Below, one piece after another: positions 51,053 to 61,200 of a stretch of DNA of 64,000 bases (its first letter is position 1; each line of letters begins with the position of its first letter). Made by a program: the position numbers and the translations under genes. The DNA is from Methylomonas sp. AM2-LC (GTDB lineage: Bacteria; Pseudomonadota; Gammaproteobacteria; Methylococcales; Methylomonadaceae): positions 2,542,001-2,606,000 of the forward strand of contig NZ_CP157005.1 in the NCBI RefSeq assembly GCF_039904985.1, read 5' to 3'. The notes under the pieces are model-generated. The model was not told where the DNA came from. It made no database searches and worked only from the letters and a program-made list of their open reading frames with translations.

Positions 51053-52702
51053 ATGACTGTTGTCCAACGTATGTTGTTGCTAGTCGGTGCCGCCATTACC
51101 GGTTTGTTGTTTTTATCCATAGTCGGGTATGTGCAGATTAATCGGGTGTATACATCAGCTAATTACTCAACTGAAAATATAGTACCTTCGCTAGTGTTGG
51201 TTGATGATCTTAGAAAAAATGTACTAAGAATTAGACTGGGAATCAATCGGCATGTACTCAATACCGATCCCAGCAAAATGGGCGAAATAGAGGACATTCT
51301 TAAAGGCAACATCGATGGCTCAAGGGACGCCATCAAAAAATACGAATTTAATGGTTGTTTGGGGGTCAGTTGCATTTCCAATGACAAAGACCGGGAATTA
51401 CTGGAACAGGAAAAAAATCTATTGCGGCTGATGGAAGCCGATGTTCAACCTATAGTGGCCGAATCGCGCCAAAATCATAATGACAAGGCTCGAGAAATGT
51501 TGACTAAAAACATTCCACTTGCTGAAAAACTGGCTGCAACGATTAACGATCATATGGACTTAAATGTCGAGTTGGCAAAAAAAGCGGGTGATGATGCGGC
51601 TGCGGTTAAAGTTTCTGCCGTTACTCAATCGATAGTGATTACTATTATATCGTTGTTAATTATCTGTGTATTAGCCTGGTTGATCGTGCGCAACTTACTT
51701 CGTCAATTGGGCGGTGAACCGGAAGCGGTAGTTAAGCTAGCCAATCAAATTGCAGGTGGCGATCTGACTGGTGTGATTGTGTTGAAAAGCGGTGATACAG
51801 ATAGTGTGATGGCCGCCATGAAAAACATGAGCCATAATTTGGAAGAAACCATTAGCGAAGTGATTTCAGCGGCCGATCAATTGAGTAATGCTTCCGAACA
51901 GATTAGTGCCACTGCGCAATCCTTATCGCAGGCTACCAGTGAACAAGCGGCCAGTGTTGAGGAAACCAGCGCCAGTATCGAGGAAATGTCGGCCAGTATT
52001 AACCAGAATGCAGACAATGCCAAAGTGACCGATGGTATGGCTGGCAAAGCCTCCAAAGAAGCGACAGAAGGCGGTACAGCTGTTAAGCAAACGGTGGATG
52101 CCATGAAACAAATTGCCAATAGGATTGGCATTATTGACGATATTGCTTATCAAACCAATATGTTGGCACTGAATGCCGCCATCGAAGCAGCGCGGGCTGG
52201 TGATCATGGCAAAGGTTTTGCTGTGGTGGCAGCCGAAGTGCGTAAATTGGCAGAACGCAGCCAGGTAGCGGCACATGAAATTGGCCAATTGGCGGAAAGC
52301 AGTGTTAAAACAGCGGAAACGGCTGGGCATTTGTTGGATGAAATTGTACCTAGTATTACTAAAACCTCGGATTTGGTACAAGAAATTGCCGCAGCCTCAC
52401 AAGAGCAATCGGTTGGTGTCAGTCAGATTAATTTAACCATGAATCAGATGAACCAAGTGACTCAGCAAAACGCCTCCGCCAGCGAAGAGCTGTCAGCAAC
52501 GGCGGAAGAAATGACTAGTCAAGCTGAAGCCCTGCAAGAATTAATGAGTATATTTAAAATTAATCAAAGCGGGATAGTGGGTAGCAGGAATGTTGCGAAA
52601 GGCTCACATAATTTTGACAAATCCAAAGCGCATGTCAGTCAACAATTCACTCGCAGTCGAGTTGAGAGTGATGTTAACTTAGATAAATTTAAACACTTCT
52701 AG
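51053..52702 (+). CDS. Methyl-accepting chemotaxis protein (mcp-3)
   Basis: This 549-residue receptor is the intact paralogue of mcp-2. It has TM1 at about residues 7-28 ([19 protein letters not shown]), a four-helix periplasmic domain with a Cys pair ([14 protein letters not shown], also seen as CGGKTC in mcp-2), TM2 at about 190-212 and a HAMP segment ([17 protein letters not shown]). The signalling domain from about 260 onward carries the tip [20 protein letters not shown]. From HAMP onward it matches mcp-2 closely while the sensor domains differ, so the two sense different signals. It is ten bases before the second cheW. Confidence 0.94.
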   Translation: MTVVQRMLLLVGAAITGLLFLSIVGYVQINRVYTSANYSTENIVPSLVLVDDLRKNVLRIRLGINRHVLNTDPSKMGEIEDILKGNIDGSRDAIKKYEFNGCLGVSCISNDKDRELLEQEKNLLRLMEADVQPIVAESRQNHNDKAREMLTKNIPLAEKLAATINDHMDLNVELAKKAGDDAAAVKVSAVTQSIVITIISLLIICVLAWLIVRNLLRQLGGEPEAVVKLANQIAGGDLTGVIVLKSGDTDSVMAAMKNMSHNLEETISEVISAADQLSNASEQISATAQSLSQATSEQAASVEETSASIEEMSASINQNADNAKVTDGMAGKASKEATEGGTAVKQTVDAMKQIANRIGIIDDIAYQTNMLALNAAIEAARAGDHGKGFAVVAAEVRKLAERSQVAAHEIGQLAESSVKTAETAGHLLDEIVPSITKTSDLVQEIAAASQEQSVGVSQINLTMNQMNQVTQQNASASEELSATAEEMTSQAEALQELMSIFKINQSGIVGSRNVAKGSHNFDKSKAHVSQQFTRSRVESDVNLDKFKHF

Positions 52703-52712
52703 AGAAATAGCC

Positions 52713-53255
52713 ATGACCGCTGTTGCCAAAACCACTGAACATTTGCCTGCTAAAGTTAGCACAAAGCATACCGCCAGCGCCGGCCAGTATCTCACTTTCA
52801 TTTTAGGCGGAGAGAGCTATGCCATAGGCATACTACATACTAAAGAAATTATAGATTACGGTTACCTCACCGAGGTACCCATGATGCCATCCTTTGTACG
52901 TGGTGTGATTAATCTGCGCGGTAGCGCGGTACCTGTGATAGACCTGCAAGCGCGTTTTGGCAAAGGCAATACGCTAATAGATAAACGTACCAGCATTATT
53001 ATTGTAGAAACCCTTCGGGATACTGAAGAGGGCGAGCCGCAAGATATCGGTATTATTGTCGATGCCGTGAATGAAGTGGTGGAAATTAATCAGAATGATA
53101 TTGAACCGGCGCCTAGCTTTGGCGCCAGTGTCCCTTCGAACTTTATTAATGCCATGGCCAAACGCGATGATAGCTTTGTAATATTGCTGAATGTTAACCG
53201 GGTTTTATCCATTGAAGAAATGGCGGCAGTCAGCCGCGGTGTCGAAAACGCTTAA
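52713..53255 (+). CDS. cheW: Chemotaxis coupling protein CheW (copy 2)
   Basis: This 180-residue CheW is closely related to the copy at 49891, with the same QYLTFILGGESYAIGIL, VPMMPSFVRGVINLRGSAV and IGIIVDAVNEVVEIN. Differences are mostly conservative (for example NTKEII to HTKEII). It probably connects mcp-3 to the CheA encoded upstream. The gene pair shows the same ten-base spacing as in the first pair, which supports duplication of mcp and cheW as one unit. Confidence 0.94.
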   Translation: MTAVAKTTEHLPAKVSTKHTASAGQYLTFILGGESYAIGILHTKEIIDYGYLTEVPMMPSFVRGVINLRGSAVPVIDLQARFGKGNTLIDKRTSIIIVETLRDTEEGEPQDIGIIVDAVNEVVEINQNDIEPAPSFGASVPSNFINAMAKRDDSFVILLNVNRVLSIEEMAAVSRGVENA

Positions 53256-53390
53256 CATTACCTGATTACTCATAAGCTTCTGCAACACCGACACTTTGTA
53301 ATCAGATAAAAGCCCTGTAGCAAAATCTGAATGCTATGTTTACTTGTGCTGATGCTTATGGGGAATCAGGAAAAATTTTAATTCAAGGTT

Positions 53391-53954
53391 TTAGCGACCC
53401 AAACCTGTTTTACGGCGAACTACCCAGCCAATCATGGGTAAGCCTAATAGCATCATTACCCACTCTGCTGATTCAGGAACAGGTGAAGTCACATCTGTAA
53501 CGCTCCAATTCTCGGGAGCGGTGTTGTTAAAGTGCAGGTTATCTCTTGGAAAAGCAATTAAGTTGTAGGTATTTTTAGCGGTGCCATCGTTTCCACCGGA
53601 TAATTCATTGGTCCAGGTACTATAATAATCTTTATCCAAAAACACGAAATTATTGCCAAAACCATTGATGGTGACGACTGCGCCACCTAGTGTCGGTGCC
53701 GTGGTTGTTGGTGAGGTACTTTGAAACGAATACGCCAGTAAATTACCGTTTCCATTAAACGCTACCCCATTATCAAACACACTGATGTTAGATAGGTTAG
53801 TGATGCTGTTGCCGTCAGTGGTTGTTCCGGTAAAGCTGCCGGTAATTGTCGCACCTGAAATGGTTTCCGAAAAGTGATAGGTATCTGCATTTGCATTGTT
53901 TGCCAGAATTAACCCCATGGCTAACATGACTGTTTTGCTAAATTTAAAATCCAT
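53391..53954 (-). CDS. PEP-CTERM-sorted exported protein
   Basis: This 187-residue protein starts with a signal peptide (KTVMLAMGLILANNANA). The mature part is Ser/Thr/Asn-rich and beta-like (SGATITGSFTGTTTDGN, VVTINGFGNNFVFLDKDYYSTW). It ends VTSPVPESAEWVMMLLGLPMIGWVVRRKTGLGR: a PEP-type motif (PVPESAEW), a membrane helix and a basic tail. The sorting enzyme is not in the window. It is transcribed away from the chemotaxis cluster. Confidence 0.8.
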   Translation of the reverse strand: MDFKFSKTVMLAMGLILANNANADTYHFSETISGATITGSFTGTTTDGNSITNLSNISVFDNGVAFNGNGNLLAYSFQSTSPTTTAPTLGGAVVTINGFGNNFVFLDKDYYSTWTNELSGGNDGTAKNTYNLIAFPRDNLHFNNTAPENWSVTDVTSPVPESAEWVMMLLGLPMIGWVVRRKTGLGR

Positions 53955-54696
53955 GAATAAAACCTCTTTGATTAGTTAATGGGGGGAGCGGTATTAATTG
54001 CAAAGAGGAAGTCCGGCTATCTTTTTCCACAAAGCCAGAGATTTTCTTTCCAATGCCTAACAGATACTGTTTAGCGTTTTTCGTAGCTTCTCACCTTGGT
54101 TAAATAGCCTGAATCGGTAGGGGTGGGTTGCACCCGTCTAGGAACTGAGAATTTACAAAGGTCTTTGGTTAAGTGCTTTGGACTACGCAGTTTATGGGGC
54201 GTACAAAGTACGAACTTACGAACGGTCAAGCCTGATAATTTGGGAGTTGCTTTTTTTCTTATTAGCGTTTTTATCAGAAATATTGGTTTTTTTCAAACGT
54301 AATCAAACTAAAGTAGGTGTATGTGTGGTAGGTTATTGATTATTAAATGATTAAATATTTTGATAGTAACCTGGGTTTTTGTATTAAAACGTTAATGTAA
54401 TCGTACGTAGCGTAATGCTAACGTGATTGAAGCTTGGCGGATTTTGTTGAGTATCTGGATAGTATCAGCCAATGCACAGGCATAGCAAGCGCTAACCAAA
54501 AAATCTGATTGGCAAATTGTTATGGGAAAAATGGTGTTATATTAATCTATTTGGGTAATCAAATTTCAGCTTGCCGCATAAAAAGTAAATCATATTAATA
54601 CCGAGAATGTTTTATGATGAATGGCGTGATTATTTATCAGTAGTAAATTTATGAGATTAATGCAGTTTTTTTCTTAAAAATTCATAGGTGATTACA
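53955..54696. other. Intergenic region with a REP-like hairpin
   Basis: No gene is seen in 742 bases between divergent PEP-CTERM genes. A short REP-like hairpin (GGGTG...CACCC) lies at 54121-54135, preceded by GTAG. The remainder is AT-rich and should hold the promoters of both genes. Confidence 0.6.
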
Positions 54697-55353
54697 ATGC
54701 GTAAAAAGTTGTTTTATATTGGTATTATGGGAGTAGTCGTTTTTATGCGGAATGTTCAGGCCGACACGTTCACTAGCGACATCCCGCAACCGTTTCCGCA
54801 GTTCAATCAGCCCGGAAATCCTAGTTATCATAGCGCCGATATCGTTTATCCTGGAACTGCAACCATCAAGGCTGGCGATTTTCAATTTACTCCAACTAGC
54901 GTATCGTCTATTCAAGGCAATGAAGTAGATACGCTCAGTACGCATTTTGTTGGGTTTCTGGATGCTTTTGGAAGCAATACCGCATTTAGCCTGGATGGCA
55001 TTACACAAGTTACTGTAATGGGGAGATCCAGTGCTTCTCCATTGGGTAGTTTTTTGACCCAAATAACGTCAATGGATCTGACCGGGGTAGCCGGCGGTCA
55101 CACCATCGAACTGAAGCTGGATCCGACAGCCAGTTCGACAGGTATTAGCACTATTTCGCCAAACGGAACGGGTCAGTTCAATATAAGCAGTTTCTTCGAT
55201 GTAGTTATCGATCTTTCCATTGACGGCGCTCCTTTGACGCCTCCATCAAGTGGAACAAATACTAATTTGGCGACAGCCGTACCGGAGCCTTCGACATTTA
55301 TTTTGATGGGAATGGGATTTTTAGGCCTAATTCGCAGCCGTAATAATGCTTAA
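54697..55353 (+). CDS. PEP-CTERM-sorted exported protein
   Basis: The 218-residue product starts at ATG 54697, eight bases after AGGTG; a GTG at 54688 is less likely. The signal peptide (LFYIGIMGVVVFMRNVQA) is followed by a beta-rich mature domain (TIKAGDFQFTPTSVSSI, TIELKLDPTASSTGIST, FFDVVIDLSIDGAPLTPP). The end VPEPSTFILMGMGFLGLIRSRNNA is a textbook PEP-CTERM signal (V-P-E-P-S-T, helix, basic tail). The function of the mature domain is unknown. Confidence 0.85.
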   Translation: MRKKLFYIGIMGVVVFMRNVQADTFTSDIPQPFPQFNQPGNPSYHSADIVYPGTATIKAGDFQFTPTSVSSIQGNEVDTLSTHFVGFLDAFGSNTAFSLDGITQVTVMGRSSASPLGSFLTQITSMDLTGVAGGHTIELKLDPTASSTGISTISPNGTGQFNISSFFDVVIDLSIDGAPLTPPSSGTNTNLATAVPEPSTFILMGMGFLGLIRSRNNA

Positions 55354-55506
55354 TGGCAAATGTAGTCTTAAAAGCCTATGGCTTGTAGCGGGTACAGCAA
55401 AAACTGATTTAAAGTTTATCAGCTACTTCTATCTAGTGATAAGGGATCGGTGTTGCTGACGCTTATAGGTAATTAGGCAACAGGATATGAACACCTTCAA
55501 GACACT

Positions 55507-55543
55507 AGCCTTCGATAAAGCTTTTCTGAGTTTATCGAAGGCT
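55507..55543. repeat. 13 bp stem hairpin, REP-like
   Basis: The arms AGCCTTCGATAAA and TTTATCGAAGGCT are perfect and enclose 11 bases. A related TTCGA-type palindrome lies at about 31221-31258. It sits between convergent genes, so it could also aid termination. Confidence 0.6.
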
Positions 55544-55580
55544 GCAGAACGAATAGTGAGAAAAGGAATGGTTTCTAAGG

Positions 55581-56201
55581 CTATGCAAACGCTGTTTGGA
55601 TGCCTGGTTTTTGTTTACGGCTAACGACAAAACCTATTAAGCTGGTTGCAAACAAGTAAAATGCATTGGGTAACGGAACGCTAGCCACCGTATAAGTAGC
55701 TACTTGCCCAAAATCAGTTTGACCTGTGGCATTGCCAAATTGATCTAGGCCTAAAAATGCGGGTCCACTAACGCCATCTCCACCCGTAAATGTCAGTTGA
55801 ATTAACTGCCCATTCAAATCGCCGCTAAATTGGTAAGTCAAGTCACTGGGCGTGAGTCCTGAATTAGCATAAGTGCCTGCGAATGCAGATTGAAAAGCTT
55901 GTGTGCCGTTGAAGTAATTGACCGATTGTTGGTTAGCAGCTATATCGGCAACTGACCATGGTGAACTCGTCCAACCATATTCAACACTGCTGGTATCAGT
56001 CGCGCCTGCAGCAGTAGCGGTGAACTGGATATTGGTTAAATCGTAGCCAGTATTATCCTGAATTTCAAAATAGGTGTTGTTAGTGGTCGCATTATAACCA
56101 GCAAAAATATCTAGCGTGTCCGCTTGTGCAGTTGATGCCGAAATCAATAGTATGACTAGTGGCAAACATGGGTTGAGACGATTGACAGTATTTGGTTTCA
56201 T
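55581..56201 (-). CDS. PEP-CTERM-like exported protein
   Basis: The 206-residue product starts at ATG 56201, eight bases after AAGGA; the longer frame to 56327 has no ribosome site. The signal peptide (CLPLVILLISASTAQA) precedes a mature domain rich in Thr, Asn and Tyr (GYNATTNNTYFEIQDNTGYDLTNIQF). It ends VASVPLPNAFYLFATSLIGFVVSRKQKPG, a VPLPxAxYLF variant of the sorting motif with helix and basic tail, like the protein at 40215. The last residues IQTAFA after the basic stretch are unusual. Confidence 0.78.
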   Translation of the reverse strand: MKPNTVNRLNPCLPLVILLISASTAQADTLDIFAGYNATTNNTYFEIQDNTGYDLTNIQFTATAAGATDTSSVEYGWTSSPWSVADIAANQQSVNYFNGTQAFQSAFAGTYANSGLTPSDLTYQFSGDLNGQLIQLTFTGGDGVSGPAFLGLDQFGNATGQTDFGQVATYTVASVPLPNAFYLFATSLIGFVVSRKQKPGIQTAFA

Positions 56202-56372
56202 AACCATTATCCTTAAAAGTATGTTGTATCTAGCTAAATGAAGAAGCAATAAGTTTTCTATCAGAAATAATACGTATGTGCAGTCAAGGAGATAGGCGAT
56301 GCTATTAACAGATCGGCCTACCTCCATGCTTTGTTCCTATTAATGATTGATTGCGTTTAACACTTATCTGAC

Positions 56373-57974
56373 TTAAAGACCAAAGAACCCAGAATTAGCA
56401 GAGTCATTGACTAAAATTCTATGCAAATTGATGCCGTTAGCCACGCTGTTATTGCCTTTAAAGATTCTCAAACCGTGCGCTGCTGGATCCAATTGTGCAT
56501 TGATAATCTGATCTGCGATTGATAAGCCCAGCGTTTGTCCTTGAAAATTGTCATTACCGAAGTGTACGCCCAAATAAAGTCGGCTTTGACCGTTTTCTAG
56601 CTGTATTTGGCTAAAACTGGAAACGTTACGCGTAGTTGAGTCCTGTCCATTAATGGCGGTTGCCAATTGACCTGTGCCGTTATTGGTGCCTATCAGCCAG
56701 GGAATACTGGTAAGGGTAACGGGTGAGTTATTGGGGAGTATGCTATCGGAATTGAAAAATGCGCGCAGTATCTCTGCACCTGCTGCTACAGTTGCACTAT
56801 GTCCGGCTGGGCTGGATGGGTGAGCCGGGGTTACACCGAGTGGTTTCCAGTTGTAACTGGCAACATTACCGTTTGCATCTGCATTGATTGCGGTGATAGG
56901 ACGCCAGAAATCCAGATCGTATTTTGCTTGCCAAGTGGCAATACGTGAATCAGCAAGTGCGTTGTCCAAGGCTGCAAACAGTTTGGCGTTTTGATTTAGA
57001 CCTAAATTGTGTGCTGCTGAGGCTAATCTTGCCGCTTCATTAATGTGTAATTCCGCATCCTGTTTGTAATATAGGGCTTGTAACAATTGATCATTGCTGC
57101 GGCTGCCTGGATTTGAGGAATCCTCACCATGATTTTGTACAAATGACACTTCCTGAGTATATTCCGCGCTACCCACTTGTAGGGCGGCGGGTACTGCGGC
57201 GACTAACTTCTGTTTTTCGAATGTGCTTATGCTAAACGGTGTTACATTTTTCCAGTTAAAGTCTATGGCGGCAGCTGCTTGGATGTTGCCAGTTGCGTCG
57301 AAACCGGTTGGCGCACCTGTTATTGGATCTATCACGCCTGCTGCGCCGTTGCTTGGGCGCCATAAACCGACTCCAGGGTTACCCGTAGCATTGGCTACGA
57401 CGGCATTGGCAGCATTAACTGACAGATTGCTAGAAGGAGTATAGGTGGTTCTTACTTTGGAATAATCTGCTGATCTTGCCGCTAATGCAGCGGCGGCCGC
57501 TGCTTGACCGACAGCAATACCGGCATCGCTGGAACTAGCGCCTAAGGCGGTTAGATCACTGGCTAACTGCGTATCTAACCAAGTTAAGGTGGCAGGCCAT
57601 GTGCCTGTGGTTGGCAGGGAAGCTTTTAGTACGTCATGTGCCGCTTGAGCCGCTGCAACCGAGGCGGAAATGGAGGTTAATCCGCTTAAGGTGCTGGTGT
57701 TTGTATAATAGTAACTGTCATTACTGAAATGATTGATTGCATTCACTGCATCGTAAACCGCACGCGCTTCAATAGCTTCAATTCGGGTAGCTACGTTAGA
57801 GTTTAGCGCATTACCCGCATTGCCTGTCGTTAGTGAGGTCGCGGCTTTTGTGGCCAGAACGCTATAATAATTCCAATTGGTTACCTCATCCGCAAAAACC
57901 GGTGTGGCAGATAGGCAAATGGCGACAGATAAAGTGATTTTGGTGGGGAGAAAAGCGTGCTTTAAATTTTTCAT
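56373..57974 (-). CDS. Vanadium-dependent haloperoxidase-like protein (PAP2 superfamily)
   Basis: This 533-residue exported protein has a signal peptide ending PVFADE (residue 28). All three metal/phosphate-site motifs of vanadium haloperoxidases are visible: KYDLDFWRPITAI (about residues 347-359, Lys and Arg seven apart), HPSSPAGHS (about 384-392, catalytic His), and SRLYLGVHFGND (about 461-472, Arg and the vanadate-ligand His six apart). Members either oxidise halides with peroxide or act as acid phosphatases; sequence alone does not decide. Together with the nearby PEP-CTERM proteins it suggests an extracellular surface function. Confidence 0.88.
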   Translation of the reverse strand: MKNLKHAFLPTKITLSVAICLSATPVFADEVTNWNYYSVLATKAATSLTTGNAGNALNSNVATRIEAIEARAVYDAVNAINHFSNDSYYYTNTSTLSGLTSISASVAAAQAAHDVLKASLPTTGTWPATLTWLDTQLASDLTALGASSSDAGIAVGQAAAAAALAARSADYSKVRTTYTPSSNLSVNAANAVVANATGNPGVGLWRPSNGAAGVIDPITGAPTGFDATGNIQAAAAIDFNWKNVTPFSISTFEKQKLVAAVPAALQVGSAEYTQEVSFVQNHGEDSSNPGSRSNDQLLQALYYKQDAELHINEAARLASAAHNLGLNQNAKLFAALDNALADSRIATWQAKYDLDFWRPITAINADANGNVASYNWKPLGVTPAHPSSPAGHSATVAAGAEILRAFFNSDSILPNNSPVTLTSIPWLIGTNNGTGQLATAINGQDSTTRNVSSFSQIQLENGQSRLYLGVHFGNDNFQGQTLGLSIADQIINAQLDPAAHGLRIFKGNNSVANGINLHRILVNDSANSGFFGL

Positions 57975-58296
57975 ATAAACCTCAATGTCATTAAAAAATT
58001 AAACAGTTATAACCATCATTGTATAAACTGCTAATTCGGTAAAAGCATTATCAATGCCAATTTATATGTTATTGAAATGTAATGTTAATTTGTTTTTATG
58101 GATAGTGTGGTGATGCTTGGTCATCAACGGTTGTTGATTGGCTGTCTGTCGGGTAACAGTGTTGCCTATAGTGCCGAATTATCAAAGAGAGGGTTGTTTA
58201 GGGAGCATTAGGCTTCAAGAAAGTTGTTTGATTGCAACCGGCGCAATACGCTGCGCTATTGACGTCCTATGGAGTGATCGCTTTGACGATTGTGGG
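57975..58296. other. Intergenic region with REP hairpin
   Basis: No gene is seen. The REP hairpin at 58240-58266 and flanking bases up to 58306 match the repeat at 775-844, and the stop codon of the large kinase lies within this match. Confidence 0.65.
58240..58266. repeat. REP-like hairpin, copy near the large kinase
   Basis: Same palindrome as 775-801 with GCTGCGC in place of GCTTCGC in the loop region and one change in the right arm. The match extends about 40 bases further into the 3' end of the kinase gene. Confidence 0.7.
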
Positions 58297-61200
58297 TTAT
58301 GGGCTTACAGTTTGGGCTACCTGTAAACTTTTTTGAAAATCGGGAAATTCTCGAAGTAGGGTGGTAATACCATCAATATCGAAATGACCTATACAGTCCT
58401 GTAAATTATTGGCGTAGTCCTGGAGCGGTGTAAAATCATATTCATCGGCAATTTTTAGTAAATTAGCGGCGAAGCGTTTCATGGCCGAAATATTATTACT
58501 GTCTTGTATTGTCTTCCAGTTATCTTGTTGCTGATGCAGTTGCTGTAAAACCATGGGTAACACCAGCAGTTCTGCCTCTGTTAAGCTCACATTCTTATTT
58601 TGCAAAGGTTCAGGTTCGTTAACTTGGTGCGGAAGAAATTGGCTTAAGCAAGCGACTAACTCCTGACGCAGGATGGGTTTTTTTAAGTAGGCATCAAAAT
58701 GATCGCTCTGGATACGTTCGAAGTCATCTTGCATGACTGAAGCGGTTAAAGCAATAATGGGAACTTGTTTAAAGGCTTTAATGGCTTTTGCCGCTTGATA
58801 ACCATCCATCACCGGCATTCTGATGTCCATTAAAATCAAGTGTATATCCTGTAATTCGGCTACTGCGATGGCCTCAAGCCCATTTTCGGCTTCTAGTAAG
58901 CTTACTTGACTGCCGATAAAGTTTTCCCTAATCAGACGGCGGTTATTTTCTATGTCGTCTACCACCAGTACTGTGGCTGGTCGAAATAGGATTTCTGCGG
59001 GTGTTGAGTGGTTAAAACGGGAGCTGGGCGTTACTTTAATGGCAGCCACATCCACTTGATTCAAGCGTACCGTAAAAGTAGAACCGTGGCCGGGTTGACT
59101 TTTAATGGATATACTCCCGCCCATTAGTTCTACCAGACGTCGACTGATCGATAAGCCTAAACCTGTACCGGATTGTTGGTCGGGACTATCCAGTTGCGTA
59201 AACTCTGAAAATACCGATTCCTGTTCATTGCCTGGAATACCGATACCGGTGTCCTCGATTTCGATTAATAAATCCAGGTGGCTGCGTATTGGGTTTTCGT
59301 TTGCGGTTTTGGCTCTAACACGGATATAACCTTGCTCGGTAAATTTTACGGCATTGCCAATCAGATTGAAGAGTACCTGACGTAAACGGGTAAGATCCAG
59401 CATCAGGCTGTCTGGAATATTGGCATCGATTTCCAATATCAAATCCAGGTTTTTCTTACGCAGGGCCATCATAAATATATGGCCCAGTTCGGTAAACATC
59501 TCGTGAGGATTAACCGCCGTTTTTTGGATACTCATTTTACCGGCTTCAATTTTGCTTAAATCCAGTATGTCGTTAATCAAGGTTAATAAGGTGTATCCTG
59601 CGTTATGGATGGTTTTTACATAAGACTTAAGGTGTGGGTCCTGTATGCGTTCATTCAATAATTCGGTGAAACCCAGGATGGCATTCATGGGGGTACGAAT
59701 TTCATGGCTCATATTTGCCAGAAAGGCTGATTTAGCATGGTTGGCCCGTTCGGCCTGATTTTTGGCCTCCGCCAAGTCCTGCTCCATTTTGATGCGTGCA
59801 GTTAAATTAATGATTACCGCCAACCAGGCATGTTGCTCCTTATAATGGATAGGCATAATCGATAGTAGGCAATCTATGGTTTCATCGGCGGAAATTTTAT
59901 AACGGACTTGACGTTGTGTGATGCTGCCCTGAGTGTGCAAAATGTCTAATATTTTGCCTTTTTCTAGTGGGTCTGCATAAAATTCGGAGGTATTGCGGCC
60001 TATGATGCTGGTGTGATCGGCTATCTCGCGTTTTGCTTGTGGATTATCCAATAATATAAGCCCATTATTGTCGGCAATTAAAACGGTTAGCGGCAAGCCG
60101 TCTATAATGGCTTTAAATTGCGCATCCGCTTGTTTACGTTCGGTAATATCCCAATTTACGCCAAACACCTTAATATGGCCACTGCTTTCATCCACTACTC
60201 GGGTAGAACCGGCATAAATATAGCGAATCTGACCATCGGCCCGCAGTATGCGAAACTCTAAATGTTGCTGATCAGCCAGATGGGGTAGGTTTTCGATTAA
60301 GTGGCGGTCGTCTGGGTGAATTTTACTGATCCATTCCGTGAAAGACACGCGTGCTTGAGGGGGGATCTGATACATTTCGAACATGCGTTCATCAAACACA
60401 AAGCTATTGCTGGCACTATAATCCCATTGCCATACGCCTAAGGAGACCAGTTCGGTTGCCAAGGCAAATCGTTCGTTCAGTAGCCTGACTTCACATTCAC
60501 TCGCCAGACGTTTTTGCACTTCATTCTTTAATTTGCGATTCCAATAAAAAAATATCGCATTCAGTAATATCAGCGCGCCAGCAATTTTTGCCAGCAAGGA
60601 ATAATCGGTCAGTACGGTGACTGCCTGCTTACCTGTCCAGATATTATGAATTTTTTGTTTTTCCGCAGGCGTTATATCGTTGAGCGCTCTGTTTAGTAGT
60701 GGGATTAACGGTAAGTAATTTTCACTCACTGCTAATACAAGGGGGGCGTTAAATTCGGTTTTTCCAACAATGCGAATATTATGAATGCCTAGTTCGGTAA
60801 TTTGATAACTGACGGGGGCCACGGCCTCTAAAAATGCGTCGATTTTACCGCTGGATACCAGACTTAAGCCTTCTTGTATGCTAGTGACTGCATAAAAGTC
60901 GATATTGGGGTATTGGCGGGTAATAGTATTTACATAGTCGTAATCTTTAATCACGCCTATTTTTTTATGCTGTATTTGTGCTAAGTTTTCAATAAACTTT
61001 TCGTCGTCGCGCATGACGATTACGACTGGACTGGATAAATAGGTTTGCGTATATTTTAAGGTGGATAACGCCGAAGAATCAAGGGTTTGCGACAATAGAT
61101 CAATGTGTCCATTTTTAAATTTTTGCAGCGATTCCTGCCAGGTTTTGCTTTTTTCAATCTGGATAGTGATACCCAGTCTTTGTTGAATTAACCTTAAATA

